A stretch of 64,000 nt of DNA, taken from positions 868,001-932,000 of the forward strand of contig NZ_CP023688.1 in assembly GCF_008704655.1 (NCBI RefSeq). The letters run 5' to 3'. The notes below the pieces were generated by a model. That model saw only the letters and a list, made by a program, of their open reading frames with translations. It was not told where the DNA came from and did no database searches. The position numbers and the translations under genes are program-made. Positions 9,438 to 17,834 of this stretch are shown piece after piece; within the stretch, counting starts at the first letter, position 1, and each line of letters starts with the position of its first letter. Origin of the DNA: Streptomyces rimosus. GTDB taxonomy: Bacteria; Actinomycetota; Actinomycetes; Streptomycetales; Streptomycetaceae.

Positions 9438-9899
9438 ATGATCCGCTCCGCTCGTCTGGCCGCCGTCGCGCTCGGCGCGGCCGCCGTGGTCACCGCCGCC
9501 GCGCTGCCCGCCTCCGCCACCGGCGCCCACACCCCGCCGGCCGCGTACCGCTCCCCCGTCTTGATCGGCGCGGTACAGGCCGACTCCCCCGGCCGTGACG
9601 ACGGCTCCAACCGGTCGCTGAACGCCGAGTGGGTCACCGTGAAGAACACCAGCCGCCGCGCGGTCAACCTCGACAACTGGACGCTCACCAGCGAGCGCAC
9701 CCACAAGACCTACCGCTTCCACCACCTGCGCCTGGCCGGCCACCAGGAGGTGCGGGTGCACACCGGCCACGGACGTGACACCTGGCGCGACGTCTTCCAA
9801 AACCGCCGCGACTACGTCTGGGACAACCACCGCGACACCGCCACCCTGCGCAACGACCACCACCGCGTCGTCGACACCAAGCACTGGGGCCGCCGCTGA
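9438..9899 (+). CDS. Secreted lamin-tail-domain protein, copy 2
   Basis: A 153-residue exported protein with an ATG start eight bases after GCAGGAGG and a signal peptide ending near ASAT. The mature part parallels the protein at 1720-2175: both share SPVLIGAVQADSPGRDDG-type and EWVTVKNT blocks, a WTLTS strand, a WDNHRDTA block and a terminal VDTKHW. The paralogues are in opposite orientation about 7.3 kb apart. Most differences lie in the signal peptide and a few surface positions, so the copies look like a moderately old duplication. Confidence 0.82.
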   Translation: MIRSARLAAVALGAAAVVTAAALPASATGAHTPPAAYRSPVLIGAVQADSPGRDDGSNRSLNAEWVTVKNTSRRAVNLDNWTLTSERTHKTYRFHHLRLAGHQEVRVHTGHGRDTWRDVFQNRRDYVWDNHRDTATLRNDHHRVVDTKHWGRR

Positions 9900-10100
9900 C
9901 CTGACCGGGCCGGCTCCCAGCGGCCCCGTCAGCAGGTGCGCCGCTGCCGGACGGGAGCAGCGGCGCACCACACCGCCTGGAAACACATGTTCATGTACCA
10001 CGGATGGCGGCCGGCCTTGGCCCCGCTGCCTGACAGCAGGAAAATGGCGCTGGCCCGTTCCGAGCACTGTGCGAACGCAGTGCGGCCCGGGCAACGAGCA

Positions 10101-11396
10101 ATGATTCCGACCATGGCGACACACGGCTGTCCGCCCGAACAGCACCGCGTCCAACTTCAGGACGGTGTCATGGTCACCGAGGAATGCGCCCTGTGCGGCT
10201 ACCGCATCACTTACGGACCGGTCGGACACGATCGCGCATACCCGCCTGCCCGGCCCCCGCTGGCAGGTCCGCGCCGCAACGGCGGTCTGATCGCGGCCGT
10301 GCTCGTCGCCGCCCTGGTGGCCGGCGGCATCGGCGGCGGCATCGGCTTCTGGGCCGCCAACCGCAACGACACGAACTCCACGACGGTCTCCGCCTCCGGC
10401 GACCCCGAGGCGCTCAACCGCAAGCCCACCTCCGTCTCCGGGATAGCGCAGAAGGCGCTGCCCAGCGTCGTGACCATCGAGGCGCAGGGCGCGACCGGCG
10501 AGGGCGGCACCGGCACCGGCTTCGTCTACGACAAGCAGGGCCACATCCTCACCAACAACCACGTCGTCGCGAGCGCCGCCCAGGGCGGCCGGCTGACCGC
10601 CACGTTCTCCAACGGCAAGAAGTACGACGCCGAGGTCATCGGCCGGGCCCAGGGCTACGACGTCGCCGTCATCAAGCTGAAGAACCCCTCCGACGCCAAC
10701 CTGGTGCCGCTCCCGCTCGGCAAGTCCGCGAACGTCCAGGTGGGTGACGCGACGATCGCCATCGGCGCGCCCTTCGGCCTGTCCGGCACGGTCACCACCG
10801 GCATCATCAGCGCCAAGAACCGCCCGGTGGCCTCCAGCGACGGCGGCGGTGCGACCCCCTCGTACATGAGCGCCCTCCAGACGGACGCCTCCATCAACCC
10901 GGGCAACTCCGGCGGCCCCCTGATGGACGCCACCGGCAGCGTCATCGGGATCAACTCCGCCATCCAGTCCGCGGGCAACGGCGGCGGCGGTTTCGGCGGC
11001 GAGAGCCAGTCCGGCAGCATCGGCCTGGGCTTCGCCATCCCGATCGACCAGGCCAAGCGGGTCGCGGGCGACCTGATCAAGAAGGGCCAGCCGGTCTACC
11101 CGCAGATCGGCGCCCAGGTCCTGATGCGCGACACCGGCGACGGCGCGACCACCGCCCAGAACGGCGGCGCCGACGGCTCCGCCTCGGTCACCCCGAAGGG
11201 CCCCGCCGACCAGGCCGGCCTGAAGCCCGGCGACACGATCACCAAGCTGGACAACACCATCATCGACAGCGGCCCCACCCTGATCAGCACCATCTACCAG
11301 CACAAGCCGGGCGACAAGGTGACCCTCACCTACAAGCGCGACGGCAAGGAGCACACCGCCCAGGTAACCCTGGGCCAACGCACGGGCGACAAGTGA
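10101..11396 (+). CDS. HtrA/DegP-like membrane-anchored serine protease with PDZ domain
   Basis: A 431-residue protease. Residues 62-84 form a membrane anchor, followed by a Ser/Thr linker. The trypsin-like domain has all three catalytic residues: His154 (TNNHVV), Asp187 (GYDVAVIKL) and Ser270 (INPGNSGGPL). A C-terminal PDZ domain follows (ADQAGLKPGDTITKLDNTII). The first ~45 residues are unusual: they include an EECALCGYRI segment with a CxxC pair, looking like half of a zinc ribbon, where relatives usually have a Pro-rich cytoplasmic tail. The frame is open further upstream, but ATG 10101 or 10113 is the likely start. It probably degrades misfolded proteins outside the membrane. The stop is followed at once by a pseudogene, so the downstream neighbourhood has been rearranged. 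Confidence 0.85.
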   Translation: MIPTMATHGCPPEQHRVQLQDGVMVTEECALCGYRITYGPVGHDRAYPPARPPLAGPRRNGGLIAAVLVAALVAGGIGGGIGFWAANRNDTNSTTVSASGDPEALNRKPTSVSGIAQKALPSVVTIEAQGATGEGGTGTGFVYDKQGHILTNNHVVASAAQGGRLTATFSNGKKYDAEVIGRAQGYDVAVIKLKNPSDANLVPLPLGKSANVQVGDATIAIGAPFGLSGTVTTGIISAKNRPVASSDGGGATPSYMSALQTDASINPGNSGGPLMDATGSVIGINSAIQSAGNGGGGFGGESQSGSIGLGFAIPIDQAKRVAGDLIKKGQPVYPQIGAQVLMRDTGDGATTAQNGGADGSASVTPKGPADQAGLKPGDTITKLDNTIIDSGPTLISTIYQHKPGDKVTLTYKRDGKEHTAQVTLGQRTGDK

Positions 11397-12225
11397 CGCG
11401 CTCGCGCCACACCAGCCGCGCTCCGGCGGCGCGCAGCAGGTTCTTCTCGCGGCCGTCGTAGCTCTTCATCGCCCAGGGGACGTTGAAGGCGTACTGGACG
11501 AGCCTGTGGTGACAGTACGGCACGCGCACTTCCAGGCCCTGGGCCATACTCAACCGGCCTTTGGGTGCAGGAGTTGGCGCAGCCAGCGGGTGAGAAACAT
11601 GTGCTGCATCTCGCGCTGCCGGTGCCCGACAGGAACCTCGTCGTCCAGGTGCGATACGGCAGCCAGCGCGCTGCGGTAGGTGTCGCCGCGAAACTCGTCG
11701 ACGTGGCAGGCCGAGTCCGTGGTCGAGCGGCATGGCGGCCTCGTCACCGGTGGCCAGCAGCCAGGGCAATGCCATAGCGGCGAGTGCCTTGGCACTGGGA
11801 CCAGGGGTAGCCGCCGAAGACCTCGTCGGCGGCCTCGCCGGACAAGGCGACGGTGGAATGCCGCCGTATCTCTCCGAAGAGGAGGTAGAGCCAGGTGTCC
11901 ATGTCGCCGACGCCGATCGGTGAGTCCCTTGCCACGACGACCGCTTTGCGGCACTCGGGTCGAGAACGACCGTCGAGTGGTCGGTGGCGATGAAGGCGCC
12001 AGCCCCGGTGGCCTACGGGGTGTCGTGGCCGGCGCGCAGCACGTCGCTGGTGAACTTCCCGGTCTGGTCGCTGTCGTCGACGGTGTACGAGCGGATGCGA
12101 GCGTCCGGGCCCCCGTGCAGACGGATTTCGCCGGCGAGCAGAGCAGCCCGGACGGTGGAGTCGATGCCGCCGGACAGCAGGCTGCACAGCGGTACGGAGA
12201 GGATCCTTGTCCGCCGCTCGGGTGG
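11397..12225 (-). pseudogene. Asparagine synthase (glutamine-hydrolysing type) remnant
   Basis: Pieces of the C-terminal synthetase domain lie in order on the minus strand in several frames: LCSLLSGGIDSTVRAAL (the PP-loop, near 12180), GVGDMDTWLYLLFGEIRRHS and VALSGEAADEVFGGYPW (near 11830-11890), MFLTRWLRQLL (near 11590), and MAQGLEVRVPYCHHRLVQYAFNVPW (near 11480-11550). They read as an AsnB-type enzyme, but frameshifts and a TAG separate them. The N-terminal glutaminase domain and the C-terminal end are missing. The 3' break coincides with the end of the HtrA gene. It is non-functional. Confidence 0.85.
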
Positions 12226-12404
12226 GGGCCGGGCTTTGGCGCGCGAGGTTGTCGCCGCTCAGTTCTGTCGTCACGCGATCACCGCCACGGCTGTGCCGTC
12301 ATCAAGGTTTCGGGCAGCCGGTCCTCCACGGCGGCTGCAGCTTCCTCGGGTGCGGCGGCGGGCGGACACCTGCTCCGGGTGCGCCAGGGAACTCCGTCCG
12401 GGTG

Positions 12405-12902
12405 TTACTGCTGCTCAGCGCGGCGGCGCAGGATCGCGTCGTACACGTCTTCGTCGAGGTAGCCGTGGACCAGTGCGTCGTGCACCTCGTCGAAGGCGCC
12501 CGGTGCCGGCAGCGCGGCTCCGTGGTCGGGCAGTCCCACAGGAAGCGTGTCTGGCGGGGCGAAGGGCGGCCAGGTGGCCAGCGCCTCGACGAGGGTGTCC
12601 CGGTCGATCTCGCCGGCGGCGTGACGCATGGCGATGTGCAGCGGGCTGCGGCCGGCGCGCCCTTCCACGAGAGGCGGAAGCGCCCGGGCCTTGGCGACCA
12701 GGGCGCCGACGGCGACATGGGAGATACCCAGCTTCGCGCCGATGGCGCGGTGAGAGGCACCGGCGTCGGCCGCGGCCAGGGCCGCCAAGGCGGTGCGTTC
12801 GTGGGCGAGCGCGGCGCGGGCCTTGTTGGCGATGCGCACCGCCAGTTCGGTGTCGCGGGCCCGGCCGACCGTTTCAAGGGCCTGCTGAGGGGCCGGATTC
12901 AT
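12405..12902 (-). CDS. Small helix-turn-helix protein of unknown role
   Basis: A 165-residue protein with a strong AAGGAGG ribosome binding site. Residues ~25-75 form an Ala-rich helical region containing a plausible helix-turn-helix (ASHRAIGAKLGISHVAVGAL). The C-terminal half has an acidic, helical segment (FDEVHDALVHGYLDEDVYDAIL). No named family is recognised. The gene is monocistronic. A perfect 17-bp inverted repeat lies only 15 bp before the start codon, so the protein may well bind its own operator. Confidence 0.7.
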   Translation of the reverse strand: MNPAPQQALETVGRARDTELAVRIANKARAALAHERTALAALAAADAGASHRAIGAKLGISHVAVGALVAKARALPPLVEGRAGRSPLHIAMRHAAGEIDRDTLVEALATWPPFAPPDTLPVGLPDHGAALPAPGAFDEVHDALVHGYLDEDVYDAILRRRAEQQ

Positions 12903-12916
12903 GACACTACCTCCTT

Positions 12917-12956
12917 GGTAACCTTTACTTACCGGAGCTGGTAAGTAAAGGTTACC
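12917..12956. promoter_or_regulatory. 40-bp palindromic operator-like site
   Basis: Two perfectly complementary 17-base arms (GGTAACCTTTACTTACC and its reverse complement) flank a 6-base spacer. Each arm is itself a partial palindrome with GGTAA and TTACC at its ends. The site lies directly upstream of the ribosome binding site of the small helix-turn-helix gene. The AT-rich arms stand out from the surroundings. The symmetry suggests two dimers of a repressor binding side by side; an mRNA hairpin is the alternative. Confidence 0.75.
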
Positions 12957-13258
12957 GGAAGGGGGCGGGACTCGAAGGCGCCTACTGCCTCCCTCTCTGC
13001 GGCGCGACCGCGCAATGGTCGCGTTGCAGCGAAACACCTGGCGGGCTCGGCGCGGCCGTCGACGTCCCGTCCGCGGCCGAAGGCGCGTCGGCCCCGGCGG
13101 CCCCTGTACGGCATTTTTCGCTCCGCCGGTGACCTCGTCGGTGTTCACACACTGCGGACCTCTTCCGGGACAACGGGGCGGGGTGTAGAACTCGCAGGGC
13201 TCACCCGGCGCATCGAACAGGTCGGGCGCCGGCCCCTACGACGGGAGACCGATCCCCC
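12957..13258. other. Intergenic between divergent genes
   Basis: About 300 bp separate the helix-turn-helix gene and the endoglycosidase gene. Frames here look non-coding. The promoters of both genes must lie in it. No other structure was noted besides the adjoining palindrome. Confidence 0.4.
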
Positions 13259-14182
13259 ATGTTCCATCTGATACGGCGCAGAGTGCGGACGGCCGCGCTC
13301 ACGGTCTCGGCCATCGCGGCCCTCACCTTCGGCGCGACCGCCCCGACCGGCGCGGCAGCGGCCCCCGCCCCCGCTCCCGGGAAGCAGGGGCCGACCTCGG
13401 TGGCCTACGTCGAGGTGAACGACCACAGCATGCTCAACGTGGGCAAGTACACCCTCGCCAACGGCGGCGGCAACGTCTTCGACGTCGCCGTGATCTTCGC
13501 AGCGAACATCAACTACAACACGGACACGAAGACGGCGTACCTGCACTTCAACGAGAACGTGCAGCGCGTCCTTGACAACGTTGCCACCGAGGTTCGGCCG
13601 TTGCAGCGGAAAGGCCTCAAGGTCACCCTCTCGGTGCTCGGCAACCACCAGGGCGCGGGCTTCGCCAACTTCCCGTCGCAGCAGGCGGCTTCGGCGTTCG
13701 CGAAACAGCTGTCGGACACCGTGGCCAAGTACGGCCTGGACGGCATCGACTTCGACGACGAGTACGCCAAGTACGGCACCAACGGCACCGGACGGCCCAA
13801 CAGCAGCTCGTTCGTGCACCTGGTGACGGCGCTGCGCGCCAACATGCCGGACAAGATCATCAGCCTCTACAACATCGGCCCGTCCGCATCGCGCCTCTCC
13901 TACGGCGGCGTCAACATCTCCTCCAAGTTCGACTACGCCTGGAACCCGTACTACGGCACCTGGCGCGTCCCCGGCATCGCCCTGCCCAAGACGAAGCTTT
14001 CCCCGGCGGCCGTCGCGATCGGCAGCACCTCGCAGAGCACAGCCGCCAGCCTCGCCCGCCGCACCGTCCGCGAAGGATACGGCGTATACCTCACCTACAA
14101 CCTCGACGGCACCGACCGCAGCACCGATGTCTCCGCGTTCACCAGGGAGCTGTATGGCAGTGACGCCGTATACACGCCATAA
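13259..14182 (+). CDS. Secreted endo-beta-N-acetylglucosaminidase H (GH18)
   Basis: A 307-residue exported enzyme closely resembling Streptomyces plicatus Endo H along its whole length, including the signal peptide, Pro/Ala linker and shared blocks such as VAVIFAANINYNT and FNENVQRVLDN. It cleaves between the two core GlcNAc residues of high-mannose N-glycans. The catalytic GH18 motif LDGIDFDDEYA is present; Asp166 and Glu168 correspond to the Asp/Glu pair of Endo H. Length and termini match the family, so it should be active. The start follows a purine-rich GGGAGA. The monocistronic gene suggests a scavenging enzyme acting on eukaryotic glycoproteins. Confidence 0.95.
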   Translation: MFHLIRRRVRTAALTVSAIAALTFGATAPTGAAAAPAPAPGKQGPTSVAYVEVNDHSMLNVGKYTLANGGGNVFDVAVIFAANINYNTDTKTAYLHFNENVQRVLDNVATEVRPLQRKGLKVTLSVLGNHQGAGFANFPSQQAASAFAKQLSDTVAKYGLDGIDFDDEYAKYGTNGTGRPNSSSFVHLVTALRANMPDKIISLYNIGPSASRLSYGGVNISSKFDYAWNPYYGTWRVPGIALPKTKLSPAAVAIGSTSQSTAASLARRTVREGYGVYLTYNLDGTDRSTDVSAFTRELYGSDAVYTP

Positions 14183-14585
14183 GACGCCCACACGCCTCGG
14201 CACGCGGCGCCCCTCTGGCCCTCACCGCATCCAGTAGAAATATGCCCCGCACAGGCCGCGCCTCTGACAACGATGTCGGGGGCGCGACCACACACGGTGC
14301 GCCATCGGCGGCCCTCCGACGCCCCCCCGATGCGCTGGCTCGTCAGTCCCTGCTCACAGGACGGCAAAGGCGGAATACCGTTTCGTACCGAGACGGGACA
14401 AAACGCTTAGTAGCAGGCACATGTCGCTGAAGCCCAGCGCCCACGGCCGTGCTTCCAGCCGACCCTCAGCTCAAGATGAGTCGGATGGCGGCCATTTCGT
14501 CGGCCATGGCCGGGTTCAGCTTACCGTTTTCGTCGAGCGCACTGCCGCTCGGGCGCCCTGCCGCCGGGAAGAGCGCGCCGGTGCG
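14183..14585. other. Intergenic between convergent genes
   Basis: About 400 bp between the endoglycosidase and methyltransferase stop codons. No coding frame or clear intrinsic terminator was recognised. A short AT-richer stretch occurs around 14370-14430. Confidence 0.35.
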
Positions 14586-15356
14586 TCAGCCGGCGGTGGC
14601 TGACGGCCAGGGGGAGTGGGTGTCCGGTTCGTACACCGAGACATGCCGCAGGCTGGAGGCGGTGTACGGCGTGCCCCGCCAGTCTTCCGAGCGGTCGACC
14701 AGGCGCAGGCCGGACAGCTGGGCCAGCAGGTCGATCTCGAAGGGGAAGGCGTAGCGCAGTACGTGTTTCCGGGTCTCCGGGGCGCCGCCGCCGTCGACGA
14801 TGGTGTGGGTCGAGAGCATGAGTTGCTGGGAGCGGTCCACGGTCAGGGTGTCCAGCATGACGGCCCGCTCGTCCAGGTGCCGCATAGAGAAGTCGGGTTT
14901 CTGCAGGTGGTGGTACGGCGCCGGGTCGAACGCTTCCAGAATGAAACGGCCGCCGGGGACGAGCTGTTCGTGGGCCAGGCGGAGGCAGCCGAGCTGCTGC
15001 TCCTTCGTGATGGCCACGAAGAAGGTGTTGAGGACGAGGGTCACGGTGTCGAAGACCTGGCCGGTGCCCTCTTCGGTGAAGTCGCCGAGCTGCGCGGTCA
15101 CCGTCTCCTGCGGATCACGTCTGCGCAGCTCGGCAAGCATGGCCTCGGAGCCGTCGAGGCCGTGTACAGTCAGGCCCCGCCTGGCGAGCGGGACGGCGAT
15201 CCGTCCTGTACCGACGCCGAGTTCGAGGACGCGGCCGCCCGGCGGGGTGTGCGCGGCGATGAACTCGACCGCCTGGTCCGTGTCCTCGCCGATCGGGTAC
15301 ATCCGGTCGTAGACGTTCGCCAGCTTCTGGTCGTAGATCGCGTTGCCGAGGGTCAT
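14586..15356 (-). CDS. SAM-dependent class I methyltransferase
   Basis: A 256-residue protein with a Rossmann-type methyltransferase core. Motif I is VLELGVGTGRIAVPL (near residue 43), followed by an acidic LDGS loop and a motif IV-like region (DTVTLVLNTFFV). A GGRFILEAFDP segment corresponds to motif VI. The substrate is unknown. Its ATG overlaps the TGA of the upstream response regulator in an ATGA, so the genes are translationally coupled. This implies the methyltransferase is a direct output of, or co-expressed with, the regulator. Confidence 0.85.
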   Translation of the reverse strand: MTLGNAIYDQKLANVYDRMYPIGEDTDQAVEFIAAHTPPGGRVLELGVGTGRIAVPLARRGLTVHGLDGSEAMLAELRRRDPQETVTAQLGDFTEEGTGQVFDTVTLVLNTFFVAITKEQQLGCLRLAHEQLVPGGRFILEAFDPAPYHHLQKPDFSMRHLDERAVMLDTLTVDRSQQLMLSTHTIVDGGGAPETRKHVLRYAFPFEIDLLAQLSGLRLVDRSEDWRGTPYTASSLRHVSVYEPDTHSPWPSATAG

Positions 15357-16126
15357 GGTGCTGGTCTCCGAGGGGTGGGGTGGTGGCGGTGAGGGGGGTG
15401 TGCTGTCGGCCCGGATCCGCCCCGTGCCGCCCCAGGCTCCCCCGATCGCTCAGCGGGTCCCGGCGGGGTGGCCAGTGGGCGTCTCCGGGCGGCCGCGGCG
15501 CGGTGGGCGACCACGGCGGCCTGCACCCGGTTAGTCAGGCCCAGCTTTGTCAGGATCGTGCTGACGTGCTCCTTGGCGGTGGACGCGCTGAGCAGCAGGT
15601 GGCGTCCGATCTCCGCGTTGGTCAGTCCTTCGGCGAGCAGTTCGAGGACCTGGTGCTCGCGCTCGGTGAGTGTGCCCAGGCGCGGGTCCGGTTCGTCGTG
15701 ACGCATGCCGGTGTCGAGGTAACCGTCGATGACGATCCGGGCCGCCGCAGCGGACAGTACGGTATCGCCGGCGGCCAGCACCCGGACCACGTGGGCCAGT
15801 TCTTGTGGTGTGGCGTCCTTCATCAGGAAGCCGGCCGCGCCGGAGCGCAGCGCCGCGGCGATGTCCTCGTCGGTCAGGAACGTCGTGAGGATGGCGACTG
15901 TGGGTGGAGCCGGGCGCGAGCGGATCCATTCGAGAGCGGTGAGCCCGTCGACGTCCGGCATCCTGAGGTCCAGCAGGACCACGTCGGGCCTGTGGGTGTC
16001 CACCGCTTCGAGTACGTCCCGCCCGTCGCAGACCACCGGTACTTCGATGTCCGGCTCGCACTCCAAAATACGCTGCATACACGTCCGCAGCAGAATTTCG
16101 TCATCGACGATCATCACGCGAATCAT
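15353..16126 (-). CDS. NarL/FixJ-type response regulator
   Basis: A 257-residue protein with a receiver domain (VDDE near residue 8, phosphoacceptor Asp53 in VLLDLRMPDVDG, conserved Lys in AGFLMKDATP) and a LuxR-type helix-turn-helix (LTEREHQVLELLAEGLTNAEIGRHL). About 50 Pro/Arg-rich residues after the DNA-binding domain are unusual. They may reflect loss of the ancestral stop, since the present stop overlaps the next gene. No histidine kinase is adjacent. The ATG at 16126 follows CGAGGG. An IS5-type element begins 41 bp upstream, so the native promoter may be disrupted or replaced. Confidence 0.88.
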   Translation of the reverse strand: MIRVMIVDDEILLRTCMQRILECEPDIEVPVVCDGRDVLEAVDTHRPDVVLLDLRMPDVDGLTALEWIRSRPAPPTVAILTTFLTDEDIAAALRSGAAGFLMKDATPQELAHVVRVLAAGDTVLSAAAARIVIDGYLDTGMRHDEPDPRLGTLTEREHQVLELLAEGLTNAEIGRHLLLSASTAKEHVSTILTKLGLTNRVQAAVVAHRAAAARRRPLATPPGPAERSGEPGAARGGSGPTAHPPHRHHPTPRRPAP

Positions 16127-16167
16127 TACGCCCTCGTGTGCATGACCCCTCGGCCATATCACGTTTA

Positions 16168-17034
16168 AGAGGGTGTCCTATGTGGTGAGCTGGGCATGGC
16201 GCTTGTGGCAGACGATGGCGGCGGCGAGGCCGAGAAAGGCCAGGTAGTTGTCGTGGTGGCGCTCGTATCGCGGGTTGAGCCGGCGGTAGCCGGACAGCCA
16301 GGCCAACGTTCGTTCAATTACCCACCGGTGACGGCCCAGGCGGTCGCTGGGTTCGACGCCGATGCGGGCGATACGGACCGCGATGCGCCGTCCGCGCAGC
16401 CATCGCCTCAGGTGCGGCCGGTCGTATGCCTTGTCGGCATGCACCTTGCCCACCGGGTAGTTCCGCCCGCGTTCGGGGTCGTGTTTCGTTTGGTAGCCGC
16501 CGATCATCGGCTTGAGGCCGTCGCTGTCGGCGGTGTTGCCGCCCGAGAGGCCGACCACGAGGGGCAGTCCCGCCGCATCGGACAGGATGTGCATCTTGGA
16601 ACCGGGCCTGCCCCGGTCCACGGGGCTCGGACCTGTAAGTTCGCCCCCCTTTTCGCCCGCACGTGGGCGGTGTCCAGCACCAGGCGGGTCAGATCGAGAA
16701 GGCCGCGGCCAGCGAGCCGGTCGAGGACCCGCTGATGCAGGCGGCCCCACACCCCGGCCCTGGACCAGATCAGGAAACGACGGTGGGCGGTGGACTTCGA
16801 GATGCCGAAGCACGGCGGCAGGGCCCGCCAGGCGCACCCGGAGACCAGCACGTACACGATCGCGGCGAACACCGCCTCATCGTCGGTGTTCGCAGTTCCG
16901 CCGCCCTGAGGTCGCAGACGTGGCGGCGGCAGCAGCGGCCGGGTGATCTCCCATAACCCGTCCGGGACGATCCACCCCCAACGGTTGCTCGCCATACGAG
17001 AAACCTGCCCAGCTCACCACGTAGGACACCCTCT
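16168..17034 (-). mobile_element. IS5-type insertion sequence upstream of the response regulator
   Basis: An 867-bp element flanked by TA on both sides. Its ends are inverted repeats of about 30 bp beginning AGAGGGTGTCCTA, with a single mismatch (TATG versus TACG). It carries a two-frame transposase on the minus strand. A decayed relative of the same element lies at 19141-19612. Confidence 0.88.
16178..16995 (-). CDS. IS5-type transposase made by fusing two overlapping frames
   Basis: The N-terminal part starts at 16995 (MASNRWGWIVPDGLWEITRPL) and contains the helix-turn-helix (GISKSTAHRRFL) and first catalytic Asp (LVLDTAHVRA). The C-terminal part continues in the -1 frame (GPSPVDRGRPGSKMHILSD ... 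VHADKAYD ... WVIERTLAWLSGYRRLNPRYE) to the stop at 16178, with the second Asp and the Glu. The frames overlap at an A4G6 run near 16640-16652. A -1 shift there would give one complete DDE enzyme. This is the usual organisation of several IS5 groups, so it is probably intact rather than broken. Confidence 0.82.
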
Positions 17035-17036
17035 TA

Positions 17037-17834
17037 GCTCCAAATTCCAACCAAATGCCGGGGCACCAGTCCAGAGCCACCCAGTACTCTCACAACCATT
17101 GCTCCATCACAGAGCAGCAGGAGCGGCTGTCCACGCTGGGCATCAAGCCGCTCGAGGAGCCGTCTCCCGCACCGGCGGCCAGGCGGGCGGCGGGAAGGGC
17201 CCAGGCAAGGCGCGGCATGCCTTCCAGCGGAGCCTGACAGCCCTCGCCCAGTGGGTGGCCGGGAGGGCGCCGACCGGCCGGTGCCGCGCAGACACGCCGA
17301 GGAGATCACGGTCGACAGCGCAACCGATCCGGTGGTCGTGAAGCTGGGCTTATGGGCATCGAATGGGCAGCAGCCTGAGCTGGGATGCGCAGCGGGGCCG
17401 TACCGACTGCGGTCGATACGGCCCGGGAGGGTGAGACGGCTGGTCTTACGCGGCCATGTCCTCGCCGCTGACGAACGGCGGTGCGGAAGCGGGTCGGGGC
17501 CGCCGCCTTCCCATCCTGCTGCTGGCTCCTTTTGATTCGGGCGAGCAGTTCCTGGTGCGCCCTGGCCCACTTGTTGTCCCCGTGCCGAGGTGGACGTGAG
17601 CCCACCGCTACGGCGAGACACGATTCGAGGCCGACGAAGCGGATCACGTAGCAGGCATTGAGGAAGGCGATGGTCTGCTCGGGGTCGAGCCGATAACACC
17701 TGGCCCACTTGGGTTGCGCGTCACATGCCCGCCCGGTCGCGGAGAACACCTCCTGCCTGCCTCACAAGCTGCCAAGCGAGGCGTCATCGCTGCACCGAGC
17801 AGGCTTCGAGCCACAGCTGTTTCGCGAGTCGCTA
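17037..17834. other. About 800 bp without a recognised gene
   Basis: One minus-strand stretch around 17520-17720 has somewhat protein-like composition (RLDPEQTIAFLNACYVIRFVGLES), but no start, motif or intact frame supports a gene. It may be a decayed coding sequence between the IS5-type element and the CdtB-like gene. Confidence 0.35.

Noticed and set aside
8529..11378. A 949-codon open frame on the minus strand
   Set aside because: It runs antisense through the well-supported HtrA and lamin-tail genes and has no motif; long antisense frames are common in high-GC coding DNA.
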